21,746 bases of DNA from Chara braunii (taxonomy: Eukaryota > Streptophyta > Charophyceae > Charales > Characeae), in assembly GCA_003427395.1 (NCBI GenBank), contig BFEA01000023.1:2071988-2093733 (forward strand). The letters are read 5' to 3'. The translations under genes and the position numbers were made by a program. The notes below the pieces were generated by a model. It ran no database searches, was not told the origin of the DNA, and saw only the letters and a list, made by a program, of their open reading frames with translations. Of the stretch, positions 1-9,491 are shown one piece after another. Each line of letters begins with the position of its first letter. Position 1 is the stretch's first letter.

Positions 1-63
1 TTTTTTTAAGCTCCAATCTATTCGTGGGGAGCATCACATGCTGAGAACCGGGCTCAGCGTCCC
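1..63 (-). repeat. Hairpin-tailed retroposon fragment (copy A)
   Basis: Read on the minus strand this is GGGACGCTGAG, a 7-nt loop, CTCAGC, a spacer, a second GCTCC...GGAGC stem-loop (10-32), then a poly(A) run that leaves the window as T7 at position 1. Hairpin 1 is at 40-58. The same module recurs at 909, 2068, 2542, 4529, 6561, 6680 and 21411. The copy is cut by the window edge, so its insertion site cannot be seen. Confidence 0.6.
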
Positions 64-610
64 TCTGAAATACAACTGAGAATATGTAACATGAATATTT
101 GAGATACCGGGGCCATTACCCGGCTTTGGCTACGAAAATTTGAGTTACTTAACAAGTTACTACGTCAGACCTCAGAAAAATTCAGAAACCGACTCAACCC
201 CCCCCATCAATCCTCTTTACCACACTCCGGCAAGACTGTTCAAGGCTGCTCCAGGGACAATGAGATTCTGCACCTGAAAGGAAGGGAGAGGGGGCCCAAC
301 CCAAGATGGACATCAGAAGCAACGACTCTTGAACTAAGACATGGAAGGATCCGACGGAATACTGCACACAACAACATGGAGTCAGCCACAAGTGTCTCAC
401 AACAGTATACTATGATAGAAGCACAAACACATGATACAATGGACTCAATGTACAGTAGGCTACAGGATAGGATAGAATGGCTCAATGTACAGTAAACTGC
501 AGCCGTGTATACAGCGACACTGCACCGGAGTGAGAAAACATCAATGGCCCCGTCCATGATCTGCAATCATGACAGCAATAAAGAGATGGCTCGATCCAAG
601 ATAAACTGTA
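64..610. other. Intergenic, no gene seen
   Basis: No convincing coding sequence. The only structure I see is loose repetition of a CAATGTACAGTA-like word at about 446, 483 and (one change) 784. The short open frames here have no recognisable domain and low-complexity composition. Confidence 0.5.
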
Positions 611-690
611 GGAGTAACGACCCCCTTTTTTTTTTTTTTTTTTTTTCCAAAGAAAAACGCTCCATCCATTGGTGGGGAGTAACGACCCCC
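611..690 (-). mobile_element. Truncated poly(A) retroposon with 15-bp target duplication (copy B)
   Basis: The direct repeat GGAGTAACGACCCCC occurs at 611-625 and again at 676-690. Between them lie 50 bases which, on the minus strand, read as the 3' part of hairpin 2 (CCACCAATGGATGGAGC), a short linker and a run of about 22 A. A long perfect target-site duplication plus poly(A) is the signature of target-primed reverse transcription. The copy is 5'-truncated inside hairpin 2. Confidence 0.75.
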
Positions 691-908
691 AATACGGACA
701 AAGCCACACATTACACAGCAGGATAGAGTGAACCACAGAACAGCTAACAAGGTTGCATGACAGACAACACAAGACAGATGAGCACAATGTATAGTAAAAC
801 TGCAACCTTGTAAGACTATCTAAGCACACTGGACCAGAACTGCGAAGTGGCCTCTGCCCGTAATCATCAACAATCCCACACTTGGCATCCAAATCATGTA
901 CTATTCGT
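691..908. other. Intergenic, no gene seen
   Basis: Nothing recognisable besides a diverged copy of the CAATGTACAGTA word near 784. The minus-strand open frame through 482-1000 crosses two retroposons and is not a gene. Confidence 0.45.
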
Positions 909-1060
909 GGGACGCTGGACCCGTTTTCCAGCAGGTGATGCTCCCCACCAACAGATGGAGCCTTCCCCACAGGCCCACTTAACGGGGATGCTCTTATCAC
1001 CTCGTTGTAGTGGTAACCTGTAACGAAGTTTCAAGAAAAAAATAAAAAAATAAAAAAATA
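909..1060 (+). repeat. Hairpin-tailed retroposon (copy C)
   Basis: Starts GGGAC. Hairpin 1 is GCTGGA-CCCGTTT-TCCAGC at 914-932 and hairpin 2 is GCTCC...GGAGC at 940-961. About 75 nt of unique sequence follows, then an A-rich tail (1035-1060, A-runs broken by T). It is the same 3' module as copies A, D and E. I could not find a clear target-site duplication. Confidence 0.6.
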
Positions 1061-1489
1061 GAGCTCCGATGTTGCAAGCGGGAGGTTGCGGCATCAGTTC
1101 CGGTCAGTCCCATTCTTCTGTACGCACTGGGTGGTGTAAAAGCATGACCATCGCCATCCGTGCTGAACCTAGCGCAGCAGATAGACCGGGGACTTTCTTT
1201 GGCCGGACTTTGTGGAGCACGGCTCTAGGTCTAGGGAGCAGGAGTGAATAGGGAGGGGGGGGCTCCTGCCCTAGGAGAGGGGGATGTGAGGGGGGAGATG
1301 GATGGTGGGCCTCACCAGCCTTGGGGAATATTGTTGTAGGTCTAGGTCTAGGGAGGACGAGCAGATAGGGGTGCGGGGAAGATCTGGTTCACGGGGTAGG
1401 ATGGGAGGGTGCCCTGGGGCTCTTGGCTGAAGGATAGAACCGTCGTATTCGTACACACAGGAAGAAAGGTTCGGATACCAGAGATTTCA
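1061..1489. other. Intergenic, G-rich, no gene seen
   Basis: A purine/G-rich stretch (about 1245-1420) with a repeated TAGGTCTAGGGAG word near 1226 and 1342. No coding or RNA feature is recognised. Confidence 0.4.
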
Positions 1490-1612
1490 TAGCCTGCATT
1501 TATCTATAGAGGGCCACCTGGTTGGCCTGTAGACTACATAGCCTGCATTATCTATAGACTCTCTATATACATATCACCCTGCATTATCTATAGACTCCAT
1601 ATACATATCACA
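1490..1612 (+). repeat. Short tandem repeat, imperfect, roughly 40-bp unit
   Basis: Three imperfect units share CCTGCATTATCTATAGACTC followed by TATATACATATCAC, starting near 1493, 1542 and 1580. The first unit is diverged and carries extra sequence. Confidence 0.6.
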
Positions 1613-1839
1613 TACAGATTACCCATGCAGTTCCAGATTACACTTATCTGCTGCCTGAATGGCTTGTAGATCTGCAGATTACATAACACAGATAACACGC
1701 ACAGTGTGTCAAACAAAGGCAAGGTGGCCCTCTGCCCTGCCTTCCAGAAATGATGGTTTTAGAACAGCTTAAAGGACTTTACCTTTTTTTTCAATTTTAA
1801 ACCACCACTACCTTTCAGGCTGGGAGGCTAAGTTGTAAA

Positions 1840-2015
1840 GGTAATCTATAACGCATTCTTCGGAGGCCGGCAGAGGCTGGGTGCTACCGGACCACAAAGG
1901 CTGGCAGCGCCATCCAAAAGAAAACAAAAGTGCCGCGCTGGCGCTTCGGGCCCCCGTTGGCAGGCAGTTTGACTCTGCCTTGGCAAAGAGAGGCTCGGAG
2001 GTAATGGTGGTGTAA
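1840..2015 (-). repeat. Dispersed repeat, inverted relative to 3210-3365
   Basis: On the minus strand this stretch aligns by eye with the plus strand at 3210-3365. Shared landmarks, in order: CCTCTNTTTGCC, AAGCGCCAGCGCG, TTTGTT/TTCTGTT followed by TTTTGG, a GTCC-GTAGCAC word and a terminal AAGAATGCG. Identity is roughly two thirds with small indels. The two copies form a divergent inverted pair of an unclassified repeat family. Confidence 0.5.
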
Positions 2016-2067
2016 AGCTGCCCTTGCAGATGGTGGAGGTGTTGATGAGAGCAGCCACCTCCGCCAG

Positions 2068-2120
2068 GCTCTATTTATTTATGAGGAGCAGCACCTGCTG
2101 GAAAACGGGTCCAGCGTCCC
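2068..2120 (-). repeat. Hairpin module (copy D)
   Basis: On the minus strand: GGGAC, then GCTGGA-CCCGTTT-TCCAGC (2097-2115 on the plus strand), then a diverged hairpin 2 in which the loop is A/T-rich. No adjacent poly(A) is visible; the nearest A-run on that strand is near 1783. This is either an old copy or one embedded in the larger repeat at 1840-2015. Confidence 0.5.
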
Positions 2121-2536
2121 ATTCCTCTCTAAGTAACTTCCATAATAATCTTGAATTACCATCACCTGGGGGGAGATCCCATTAGCAATGGGCTAGGCGT
2201 GTGGGTGGGTGGGGTCTTCAGAGGGGTTCATCTGGACAACCGAGTGGCTGAGTACTGTGGGTGACTGCCATCCGTCTAGTATCCCACCTGCCCATGATTT
2301 AGTACATGCTATAACTTCCTATAGCCTCTCGCTCCGAAAAGCCCCTCCCAGTTATTAGAAGATCACAAGGGTTTCGGAGGGGGAGTTTTGTTTTCATAAC
2401 GACGAGCAGCATATCCCCTCAGTAATAACGGTGATCAAAGCTGCTCATCAGGATACATGGCGCCGGGTGCTGACTGCCTTGTTGTGGACGATTGTTGTAG
2501 CATTGTCACGCGGTGCGCTGATATGATTCCATAATT
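2121..2536. other. Intergenic, no gene seen
   Basis: No coding region, RNA gene or repeat is recognised here. Confidence 0.4.
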
Positions 2537-2720
2537 GTCAAGGGACGCTGGACCCGATTTCCAGCAGGTGTTGCTCCCCACCAATAGATGGAGCCTCCCC
2601 GGGCATGCTAGTGGTGTTTGCTCCTATCAACATCACTAGCATCTACCTGGGTTGTTGCATAAAAATAAGAAAAAAAAAAAGAAAAAAAGAAAAAAAAAAA
2701 AGAAAAATCTAGGGTCAAGG
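2537..2720 (+). repeat. Hairpin-tailed retroposon (copy E)
   Basis: GGGAC and hairpin 1 GCTGGA-CCCGATT-TCCAGC (2547-2565) are followed by hairpin 2 (GCTCC...GGAGC), about 75 nt of body and a long A-rich tail (about 2660-2707). A 7-bp repeat GTCAAGG at 2537-2543 and 2714-2720 may be the target-site duplication. It is short, so the boundaries are tentative. Confidence 0.6.
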
Positions 2721-3209
2721 AAGAGCAACGAGTTCCAACACTTTCAGAGATCTGCCCGTCAACGTGCTGAGATGTATGGGGGGCCGCTCGCACGAGGACG
2801 AATTCGTTCATGATGAGCCTATTGTCAGAAATTGATAGAGCCGGGAAACGTGCAGGTGGTTTAATCACTCTGTAGGACTCGCACGACAGTCGCCTGTAAA
2901 CCATACTGTCTTCCCCCAAATAGAACACATGGTGATTATCGCTATATCTTGACCGAAGGTTGCCCCAAATGCAGGCATAATGACCGTACGATATATTCAG
3001 AGAAAGACGGCCGTTGTGGTACAACTGTGCTGAGTACGCAAGCAACGTGTGCACGCTATGTGCAGGGGCATACAAATACAAACATGCGCTACCGAGTGCA
3101 CACATTTCTTGGACACAGGAACAATACACGAAAGAAGGCTGCCCATTAAGTCAGCGGAAAGTCATTATCAAGGACAGAGTCTTCCTTTGTTTCCAAACCA
3201 CCACAACCT
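2721..3209. other. Intergenic, no gene seen
   Basis: Overlapping open frames on both strands have no recognisable domain and run into flanking repeat and A-rich sequence. I treat them as chance frames. Confidence 0.4.
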
Positions 3210-3365
3210 CCATGCCTCTTTTTGCCGAGGCGGAAAAGCACTGTGGGCCAAGCTTGGCCAAAGCGCCAGCGCGACGTTTCTGTTATTTTGGCTGATACTC
3301 CAAGCGATCTTAGTCCAGTAGCACTGTGCACTGTTCACCCCAAGAATGCGGTGTAGGCTATACCG
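3210..3365 (+). repeat. Dispersed repeat, partner of 1840-2015
   Basis: The plus strand carries the same order of landmarks as the minus strand of 1840-2015 (CCTCTTTTTGCC, AAGCGCCAGCGCG, TCTGTTATTTTGG, GTCCAGTAGCAC, AAGAATGCG). The family is unclassified and no terminal structure is evident. Confidence 0.5.
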
Positions 3366-4463
3366 GTCTTTCTCGAGTTCTCGCCTGTGAAAGGCAGTGG
3401 TGGCGGTTTAATGAGGCAGCTGTTTGCACCTGCAACGGCAACTTTCCGCTACGCCCTGATAATTCTTCCCGCCCGACCGCAATTGGAATTTTTTCCGTGT
3501 AACAGTTAACGGTTAAATTTTGGTTTCGAGCATGTGCGTTGCGGGCCCCACAAAGTTCCCCGGCCTTGACTTGGGTTAAAGCATCACACTCACACCAGTA
3601 TTTCATTTGATATTCCTGGTACTGGAAATTACAATGGATGCAGTCCAAACAGCAGTCACCTGTCCACAATGAATTGCCTGACTGTTCTGACAGCCCTCTT
3701 CCCTAGCTGTATCTTCATGAGGGGACAGGAAAAGATAAAAAAGAACCAAGGGACCGGAAAGGGGTGCAGGGGGGAAGGACAAGACAAATGCAGGGTTTGC
3801 TAAACGGATCTTGCCGCAATAACAGCCAGATGCGTTCGGAAGAAATGGAACAAACCAAGAGGAAGTGGAAGTGCCATCCCTCATGGCCGTCTGATATTTT
3901 GAGGGCCATAAGGAGGGCACTTCGATAGTTGAATGAAAAGGCCTTCTCCTTTAGCTTCCTCGTCTTCTTTAGCATGTAGTATCTATCCATCTGTCCTTGA
4001 TGACGGCCAGATTCATTCAGCAAATCATTCGTATTTTCCGGCGGTGTCAGGGCGCACTCACATTAGGACTTTCTTTTCACAGAATCCGGCGACAGTTAAC
4101 AGCCAGCTACAAAGAGGGAAGCTAGGTTTGAATATGGCATTACATGCCACTGCTGTGTTTGCCAGGCAATGGACCCTGGACCATGGATGGTGCCAGACCT
4201 ATGGGTGCAGTCATCAGCCTCAGCCTCCCCATTCCATGTCCCTTTCTCAGTTGATTCATCTTTTCTTTTCCTTTCTATTTTCTCTTCTTCGAGTCTAACT
4301 GCATTTCTACTCTATTTACCATTGCTCACTTACGCATGCAGAGTTCTTTGTAGGGGGGGTACTTGTTTTGTAGGGGTGCGCACCTGACCTACCACTGGTT
4401 TGGAAAAGTTTCATCAAGGTTTGGCAAGCTAAGTGGTGGTTTTCTTTTTTCTCTTTTTTTATT
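3366..4463. other. Intergenic, no gene seen
   Basis: About 1.1 kb with several open frames of 60-120 codons on both strands. None has a recognisable motif and they overlap one another without preference. I see no RNA gene or structured repeat. Confidence 0.4.
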
Positions 4464-4479
4464 AAAAAAAAAAAAAAAN

Positions 4480-4526
<47 letters not shown>

Positions 4527-4551
4527 ATGCTCCAATCTATTCGTGGGGAGC
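4464..4551 (-). repeat. Hairpin-tailed retroposon end (copy F) with assembly gap in its tail
   Basis: A run of A, a single N at 4479 and a run of about 43 T precede the minus-strand hairpin 2 (4529-4551, GCTCC...GGAGC). The A-run/N/T-run arrangement is implausible as biology and looks like a contig join inside a homopolymer. Hairpin 1 is missing, so the copy is truncated. Confidence 0.55.
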
Positions 4552-4557
4552 AGCAGC

Positions 4558-4689
4558 AACAACAGCGATCCTGACGATGACATCTGAGACATCTGATACA
4601 TTATCTACATCACCAGCGCCAACCACGATATCATCTACGCCAACTATTTTTCCAACAACAACAACAGCGATCCTGATGATGGCATCTGA
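4558..4689 (+). repeat. Degenerate CAA/GAT-rich duplication, period 102
   Basis: A 30-bp word beginning AACAACAGCGATCCTGA occurs at 4558-4587 and 4660-4689 with two differences. The region is a degenerate CAA, CAG and GAT trinucleotide array. It opens a Thr/Ser-rich frame (4577-4909) that I do not regard as a gene. Confidence 0.6.
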
Positions 4690-5535
4690 AATACAATCTT
4701 CAACCACGATTGGCTTGCCCACTTCGTTCTATACAATCGGCATCCAACCAAGAGCTGTCGATGGGCCAGATACTATGGTGAGGGCTATTCGGTTTCTTCC
4801 CGCCCTCTCGCATGAAAATTTTGCCGTGCATGAGATGATGCTGATATGCCGATGCGGTGAGGGGTGGAAGGATGACGAGTTTTTTCCGTGGGATTCGGGC
4901 GGAAGATGAGAGGCTGCGGAGAGGGGGTTTGGGAGGCAGGGATGACTTCTTGGTTTGTTCTCTTTCCCTCCCCCTCCCCCCCTTTTCATCTGTGTGGTTC
5001 TCGCCAGTTTGGTGAATTCTTCCTCTCTCATGGCACTTGATCTCAGTCCATCTTCATCTAATGGGGCCAGATTCAATCATTGGTCGTCATTGGCTAGGGT
5101 TTGACTTGGTTTGATGGACTTCACGTTTAGATTATAATTTCCTTCAAACTACAGTGCTCCCCTTGGGTTTGTGTCTGTGTTAAGTACTGCTGTTTATGGG
5201 ACGCTTGTCATAATTACAAATGAACTACTATACCTTCTTGCCCTGTTATCAATCCTTTTGCCTTGTTCATATCTTCCCTACTCCTCACAGTGTAGAAGAT
5301 AGAAGTAGGGATAATTGAGGAGTTTCATAGGGCAGAGATTGATTCTGCACACAAACGGGGTTAATCCTTCCTCACTAGGGAAGCAATCAATGCCCCGTCA
5401 CAATGCTGTATTCGTGTTAGGCAGGGAAGCTGTCTCCAGAGGAGCAGTGGCTGAGGCTCTTCCAGCCCTAATGGGAAGAGGCGTGCGTATAAGTGTTGTA
5501 ATCAATTTCATAATTGGAGCCTTGGGCACTGGGCC
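4690..5535. other. Intergenic, no gene seen
   Basis: A C-rich stretch near 4960-4985 is the only compositional feature. No gene, RNA or transposon end is recognised. Confidence 0.4.
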
Positions 5536-5624
5536 CTCTCTTTTCAAAAAAAAAAAAAAAAAGAGAGTGGCTCCCTTTATAAAAAAGAGAAGGAAAGAAA
5601 GAAAGAAAGAAAGAAAGAAAGAAA
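5536..5624 (+). repeat. Poly(A) tract and (GAAA)8 microsatellite
   Basis: A run of about 17 A starts near 5547, preceded by GGGCACTGGGCCC, which weakly resembles hairpin 1 of the dispersed retroposons. A (GAAA)8 array follows at 5593-5624. It may be an old retroposon tail that expanded into a microsatellite. Confidence 0.6.
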
Positions 5625-6548
5625 TGTTTCAATGTGAATGCGAATTTTAGTATTTTCAGATGCTTGTGGGCCCCCTTCTCTGTTTCTCTTTCTATCTCAG
5701 ATGCCGACTTTCCCTTTTGTCATGGTCTCTTCGTCAGCGCAACATCCTGCAGAGTTCTTCTTTGATTGACTCTATGGAAGAGATGCGAATTCACACACTG
5801 TTGCAAGAATGCTACTTATATTGTGGAAGTGGATACGAAAATGGGAATCAGAGGAGGAGGAGAGAGGGAGAGACGAGAGAATCATTAGGGTTATGGTGGT
5901 AGATGTTCCAATTTACCAGATATCTTTTTTCTCTACCGTGATAGAAAAGGCTACGGGGGTGGATTTGAAAGAGTAGGGTCCCCTAGAGGACAAAATGTTG
6001 CCCCCCCACATGATGTCGAGTTTGGCCTGGATAAGGCAGCAGAATCTGGCTTCCAATCTGTCTTGAGTCTCATTATATGCACGGAAAGGTTGACGAGCCG
6101 TGATGGCCGCTTCGGTCAACAGTAGTACTCCCTGGTGTGGATCTTGCCCATCATGATGGTGCCTCCACAAGCTATGACCTAGGGGCCTAGGGATACAGAA
6201 TGCACAGTGCTACAGTCACGATAGCGAGGAGCCCTCTGGGGCGTTTTTTTCTCTCCCAGCTCAGGACGTAGGAAGTGTCTCCAACAGCTGGCCCGGCTAC
6301 CTTGTCCCATAATGCTGGGCCAAACTGCCTTGTCTGCTCCCACTACTCCTATGTGTCACTTCACCCCAGGGAGATACCTGATCTGCCTCTGCAAGTGACC
6401 CAGCTCTGGACAGACCTACCACTGTGCTTTCAGGTGGGAAAGTGATGAGAGGCCTGCAGGTACCTCAGAGGTCCGGACATATCTTATCTTATCCATTATG
6501 CACTGTGTAATTGCCCTAGAAACTCGTTGAATGCAGCTAGTGAATTAC
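5625..6548. other. Intergenic, no gene seen
   Basis: A GA-rich stretch (about 5850-5880) and otherwise unremarkable sequence. No gene or RNA is recognised. Confidence 0.4.
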
Positions 6549-6781
6549 TCCTCTGGTGGTGGGACGCTGGGTCCAGTTCCCAGCACGCTTTGCTGTTGTT
6601 ATTATATGTCCTCCCAGTTCACAGCCCAAGCCGGGTAATGGTCCCTGTACCTCAAATTGTTTCTCATTCGTTTTCAGATGGGACACTGGGCCCGGTTCCC
6701 AGCACGGGCTGCTCCCCACAAATAGACAGAGCATTCTTCTCCCGCCCCACCAAAAAAGAGAAAGAAAAAGTCCTCTGGTGG
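6549..6781 (+). mobile_element. SINE-like retroposon with 11-bp target duplication (copy H)
   Basis: TCCTCTGGTGG at 6549-6559 is repeated exactly at 6771-6781. The 211-bp insert between them begins with GGGACGCTGGG and hairpin 1 (6566-6584). It carries a second, related module near its 3' end (hairpin arms 6686-6702, then CTGCTCCCCAC) and finishes in an A/G-rich tail directly before the right duplication. The exact direct repeat, A-rich 3' end and small size support a SINE-type retroposon. I see no clear pol III A/B boxes. Confidence 0.7.
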
Positions 6782-7023
6782 CGGAACCTCTTCCCAAGTT
6801 TCTAACCAACAGACGATTTCTGCGAGACATGTTCTCCACCCTGAGGCTCCAGCTTTGCAACCGTCAATCCTACGGGTTACCCTGCCCAACCAAACTTTGC
6901 CCTCCCTACGTATGCAAGTCTTCTGTTCTTTCCACGCTGCACATTCCAGCCCGTTTTTGCGGGGGCAATTTCTTCCCGCAAGGGACCATGATTCCAACGA
7001 CCACTGGTAATGCCTCTCGTGCG

Positions 7024-7027
7024 GCCT
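7024..7027. repeat. Target-site duplication of the LTR element, left
   Basis: GCCT lies directly before the TG of the 5' LTR and recurs directly after the CA of the 3' LTR at 20530-20533. Four bases is short for a Ty3/gypsy duplication (usually 4-6), so on its own it is weak support; with TG...CA ends it is reasonable. Confidence 0.6.
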
Positions 7028-7062
7028 TGTGACGAACCGATTTCCGCACCGCGCGATTCTCT

Positions 7063-7235
7063 GCGCGGTAGCGATGAGGGGTCCTAAGCTGGGAAGGATG
7101 GGCCAATTACGGGAGATTGGGATGGTTGGGAAATTGCATCGGTGTCCCNGCGCGGTAGCGATGAGGGGTCCTAAGCTGGGAAGGATGGGCCAATTACGGG
7201 AGATTGGGATGGTTGGGAAATTGCATCGGTGTCCC
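7063..7235 (+). repeat. Exact 86-bp duplication across single N (assembly join)
   Basis: Bases 7063-7148 and 7150-7235 are identical and separated by one N at 7149. The same duplication around one N occurs at the equivalent place in the 3' LTR. An exact copy either side of a lone N is what an unmerged contig overlap looks like, so I read this as one 86-bp segment in the real genome. Confidence 0.85.
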
Positions 7236-8234
7236 CGCTTCTTCGTCCTTTTTCGTTGTCTTTTTGGATGGTTGAGTTCGGTCCCGGGTGAGTCCCGGGG
7301 CGTTCGATTGGTTGATTGGCTGGGCGCGCCGACCTGCACGCGAATAATAAATATTGACGTCGCTTCTTTTGTTTCGGCTTTTGGGACTTTTGGGCGCAGA
7401 CATCGCGCGGGAATTTCGCTTCGTTCTTTTTGAATTCTTTTTTAGCCCTTGCCGAGCCCTGATGGCTCTCGGAATTTTGGACTTCCTTCTCGAAGTTTGT
7501 GCCTTTTTTTGCTTTTCCGCATTAGATGGGAATTTAGGAATTTTGCAATTAGGATTTTCTTTTGCCGCATGGCGCTTTTTGTTTACGCGCTTCTTTTTGC
7601 GGCTGCAACGGAACTCTGATTAGTCGGCGCCTTTAATCGTGTGTGTAACTGTAATTTTGGGCGGGCGCCATTGTAACTGTATCCTTTCTTCTTGTGCTTT
7701 GTCTTTCCCGCTCTCGCTTTCTTTTGCTGAGTCTAGCCAGCCCGCGGACTGCATGCTCGGAGCGATGCGTGGAGAGAGGCTACGTCCCCCACGCCACGGC
7801 CCAGCCATGCAAAACGCAGGTGCTCCCTCCCCAATCTTCTTGCTAAGTCCTTGTAATTTCGTGTTCTTCGCGCATGCATGCACGCTATAAATTCCGGCTG
7901 CGCGATTAGTTAGCTCTCTTAACCAGCTAGTGGAAGCTCGGGGTAGCGCGATCAGTGAGGGTCGGCTCACGAGCGAAGTAAGAGGTGAGTTGAAGTGGAA
8001 GTCGGGCGACATGACGAGCTGGTGCCAAACGCGCGGAGTTGACACGGGCCACGACGGACTGTGGGCGCGGGCGAGCCTGACAGGCGCGGGAGGACTAAGC
8101 GGGGTGACGATTTTGTGGGTGGTGCACGACGACGGACTGTCCGCATCGGAGGGAGAGAGAGAGAGGAAGAGGGAGCTGAGGTTGATGGACGCGGATTTGC
8201 TGTTTCTTTCGTCTTTTCTCCCTCTTTGCTTTTG

Positions 8235-8243
8235 TATATAAAT
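8235..8243 (+). promoter_or_regulatory. Putative LTR TATA box
   Basis: TATATAAAT is conserved at the same place in the 3' LTR (19042-19050), while surrounding bases differ. A second TATAAAT at about 7885 in this LTR is AATAAAT in the 3' LTR. If 8235 is the pol II TATA box, the transcript leader would be more than 1.2 kb before the PBS, which is long. The start site itself cannot be seen. Confidence 0.4.
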
Positions 8244-8362
8244 TTTGATCTCGGCTCGGGGCCATTCGCCCGTTCTCTTTTGTTTTTCGGAATCTTGACT
8301 GGGTTTCGGCCCACACTTGTTTTTGCGATTTCAATCTCGGACCGCGTGTTATGTGGAATGAA

Positions 8363-8576
8363 TGGATGTTATGTCTGTTTGCTTTTCCTTATGCCTGAAC
8401 TCTGCTGTTGCTTGTCGTTTTGATACACTCATGAGCCTGTCTCTTATACACATCTAGATGTGTATAAGAGACAGGTGTAAGCTATGTCGAATGAAAGAAT
8501 GAATGGGTGTTATATCTGTTGCTTTTCCTTATGCCTGAACTCTGCTGTTGCTTGTCGTTTTGATACACTCATGAGC
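8363..8576 (+). other. Chimeric duplication around a Nextera mate-pair junction adapter
   Basis: Positions 8437-8474 are the 19-base Tn5 mosaic end CTGTCTCTTATACACATCT followed at once by its reverse complement, which is the circularisation junction of Nextera mate-pair libraries. The LTR segment ending CATGAGC before it (to 8436) is repeated after it (to 8576) in a slightly different version, probably from another family member. The true LTR should lack about 140 bases here. Confidence 0.95.
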
Positions 8577-9013
8577 ATAGTAGGAAAGATCGCGTAACCC
8601 GCATTATTGTTGTTTGTCATTTTTTTGATCTACTACTGTACTGCGAATGCGTAGTAGCACCTTGCATATTCAGGAATGATTGCGTGCGAGTCATGGGATG
8701 ATTAGATGATCGAGTAGTTGTTTGCCCAGAAACCAGCGAACACCTTGCGGGGATGCGTGTAAGTGCGATCTGATCTGCGCACTCACACATGTCCACGCGC
8801 GTCGATTCGTAACCACCCACACATGAAAAGGGCTAACGATTGCGGGGATATTGATTGATTGGATGTGTTCAGGGGCCATTCTGCGGCTGCAACGAAGCGA
8901 TCGTCCCATGTGAACACGTGTAGGTGCAATTTCGCACAGTCTACGCGTGCTCCCATGCGGTGATCGCAATCGTCGAATATCGGGGCCGACACGGAATTCA
9001 TGAACGTCGAGCT

Positions 9014-9050
9014 CGGAAATTCCTCAGCCGCCACGCGCTAAGGAATTCCG
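9014..9050 (+). other. Conserved LTR hairpin
   Basis: The arms CGGAAATTCCTCAGC and GCTAAGGAATTCCG can pair over about 14 bp with one bulged A and one mismatch around an 8-9 nt loop. In the 3' LTR (19762-19798) the left arm has T instead of C, which makes the pairing complete. Possible roles are an RNA structure in the leader or 3' end, or simply a palindrome; the function is unknown. Confidence 0.5.
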
Positions 9051-9068
9051 CAGCTTCACCATGCCAAG

Positions 9069-9491
9069 ATGACGCGCTCGAGAGACTCAGACTCGTCGTG
9101 GGATCCGGAGTACTTCACCCCTTGGATAGAAGAGTGCCTCCGACAGAGGTTCCCCTGCTTAACCGAGAATCGACTCTGTCCTAGGGAGTTCCATTGTGCC
9201 ACAACCAGCGATCCACGGTGCCCTGATTTCCCCAAATCTGACCACACGCATTACTTTATTTCCCCCGGTTTTGTCGTTATCTCCACTAACTTCCCTCCCT
9301 TCCGTTTTCTTCTCCCATATCATCAACTCACGGTCGTCCCGTGGAACGCCATAGCCCCATACTGGCCCCGCACGCCCTGCGGAAATTGCCGGCAACGCGG
9401 CAACCAGAGAGCCTCGGAGACCCGAGGGCCTAACCCGAACGTGCGACGACCGACACCACGTGGTGACATCCGACGACTTAACTCATCATAA
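9069..9491 (+). CDS. LTR-embedded open frame, 140 codons, unknown
   Basis: It begins MTRSRDSDSS, contains a CGNC pair in a basic C-terminal stretch, and ends LNSS before TAA. No family is recognised. In the 3' LTR a 2-bp deletion after MTRSRD shifts the first codons, but the frame downstream (from WDPEYF) stays open to the same TAA. Of the base differences I compared there, about 7 are silent and about 10 change a residue, which is not strong evidence of selection. It could be a real small protein of the element family or an accident of a GC-rich LTR. Confidence 0.25.
   Translation: MTRSRDSDSSWDPEYFTPWIEECLRQRFPCLTENRLCPREFHCATTSDPRCPDFPKSDHTHYFISPGFVVISTNFPPFRFLLPYHQLTVVPWNAIAPYWPRTPCGNCRQRGNQRASETRGPNPNVRRPTPRGDIRRLNSS

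Noticed and set aside
482-1000. Minus-strand open frame of 172 codons
   Set aside because: It runs through two retroposon copies and a homopolymer (poly-Lys), so it is chance.
4577-4909. Thr/Ser-rich 110-codon frame on the plus strand
   Set aside because: The residues come from degenerate CAA/CAG/GAT repeats; no domain, and it begins in a 102-bp duplication.
7063-7235. Tandem repeat in the LTR as a regulatory array
   Set aside because: The copies are exactly identical and separated by one N, which is a contig overlap rather than a biological array.
6674-7339. 221-codon minus-strand frame
   Set aside because: It spans a SINE, the LTR boundary and the duplicated segment around an N; not a biological unit.
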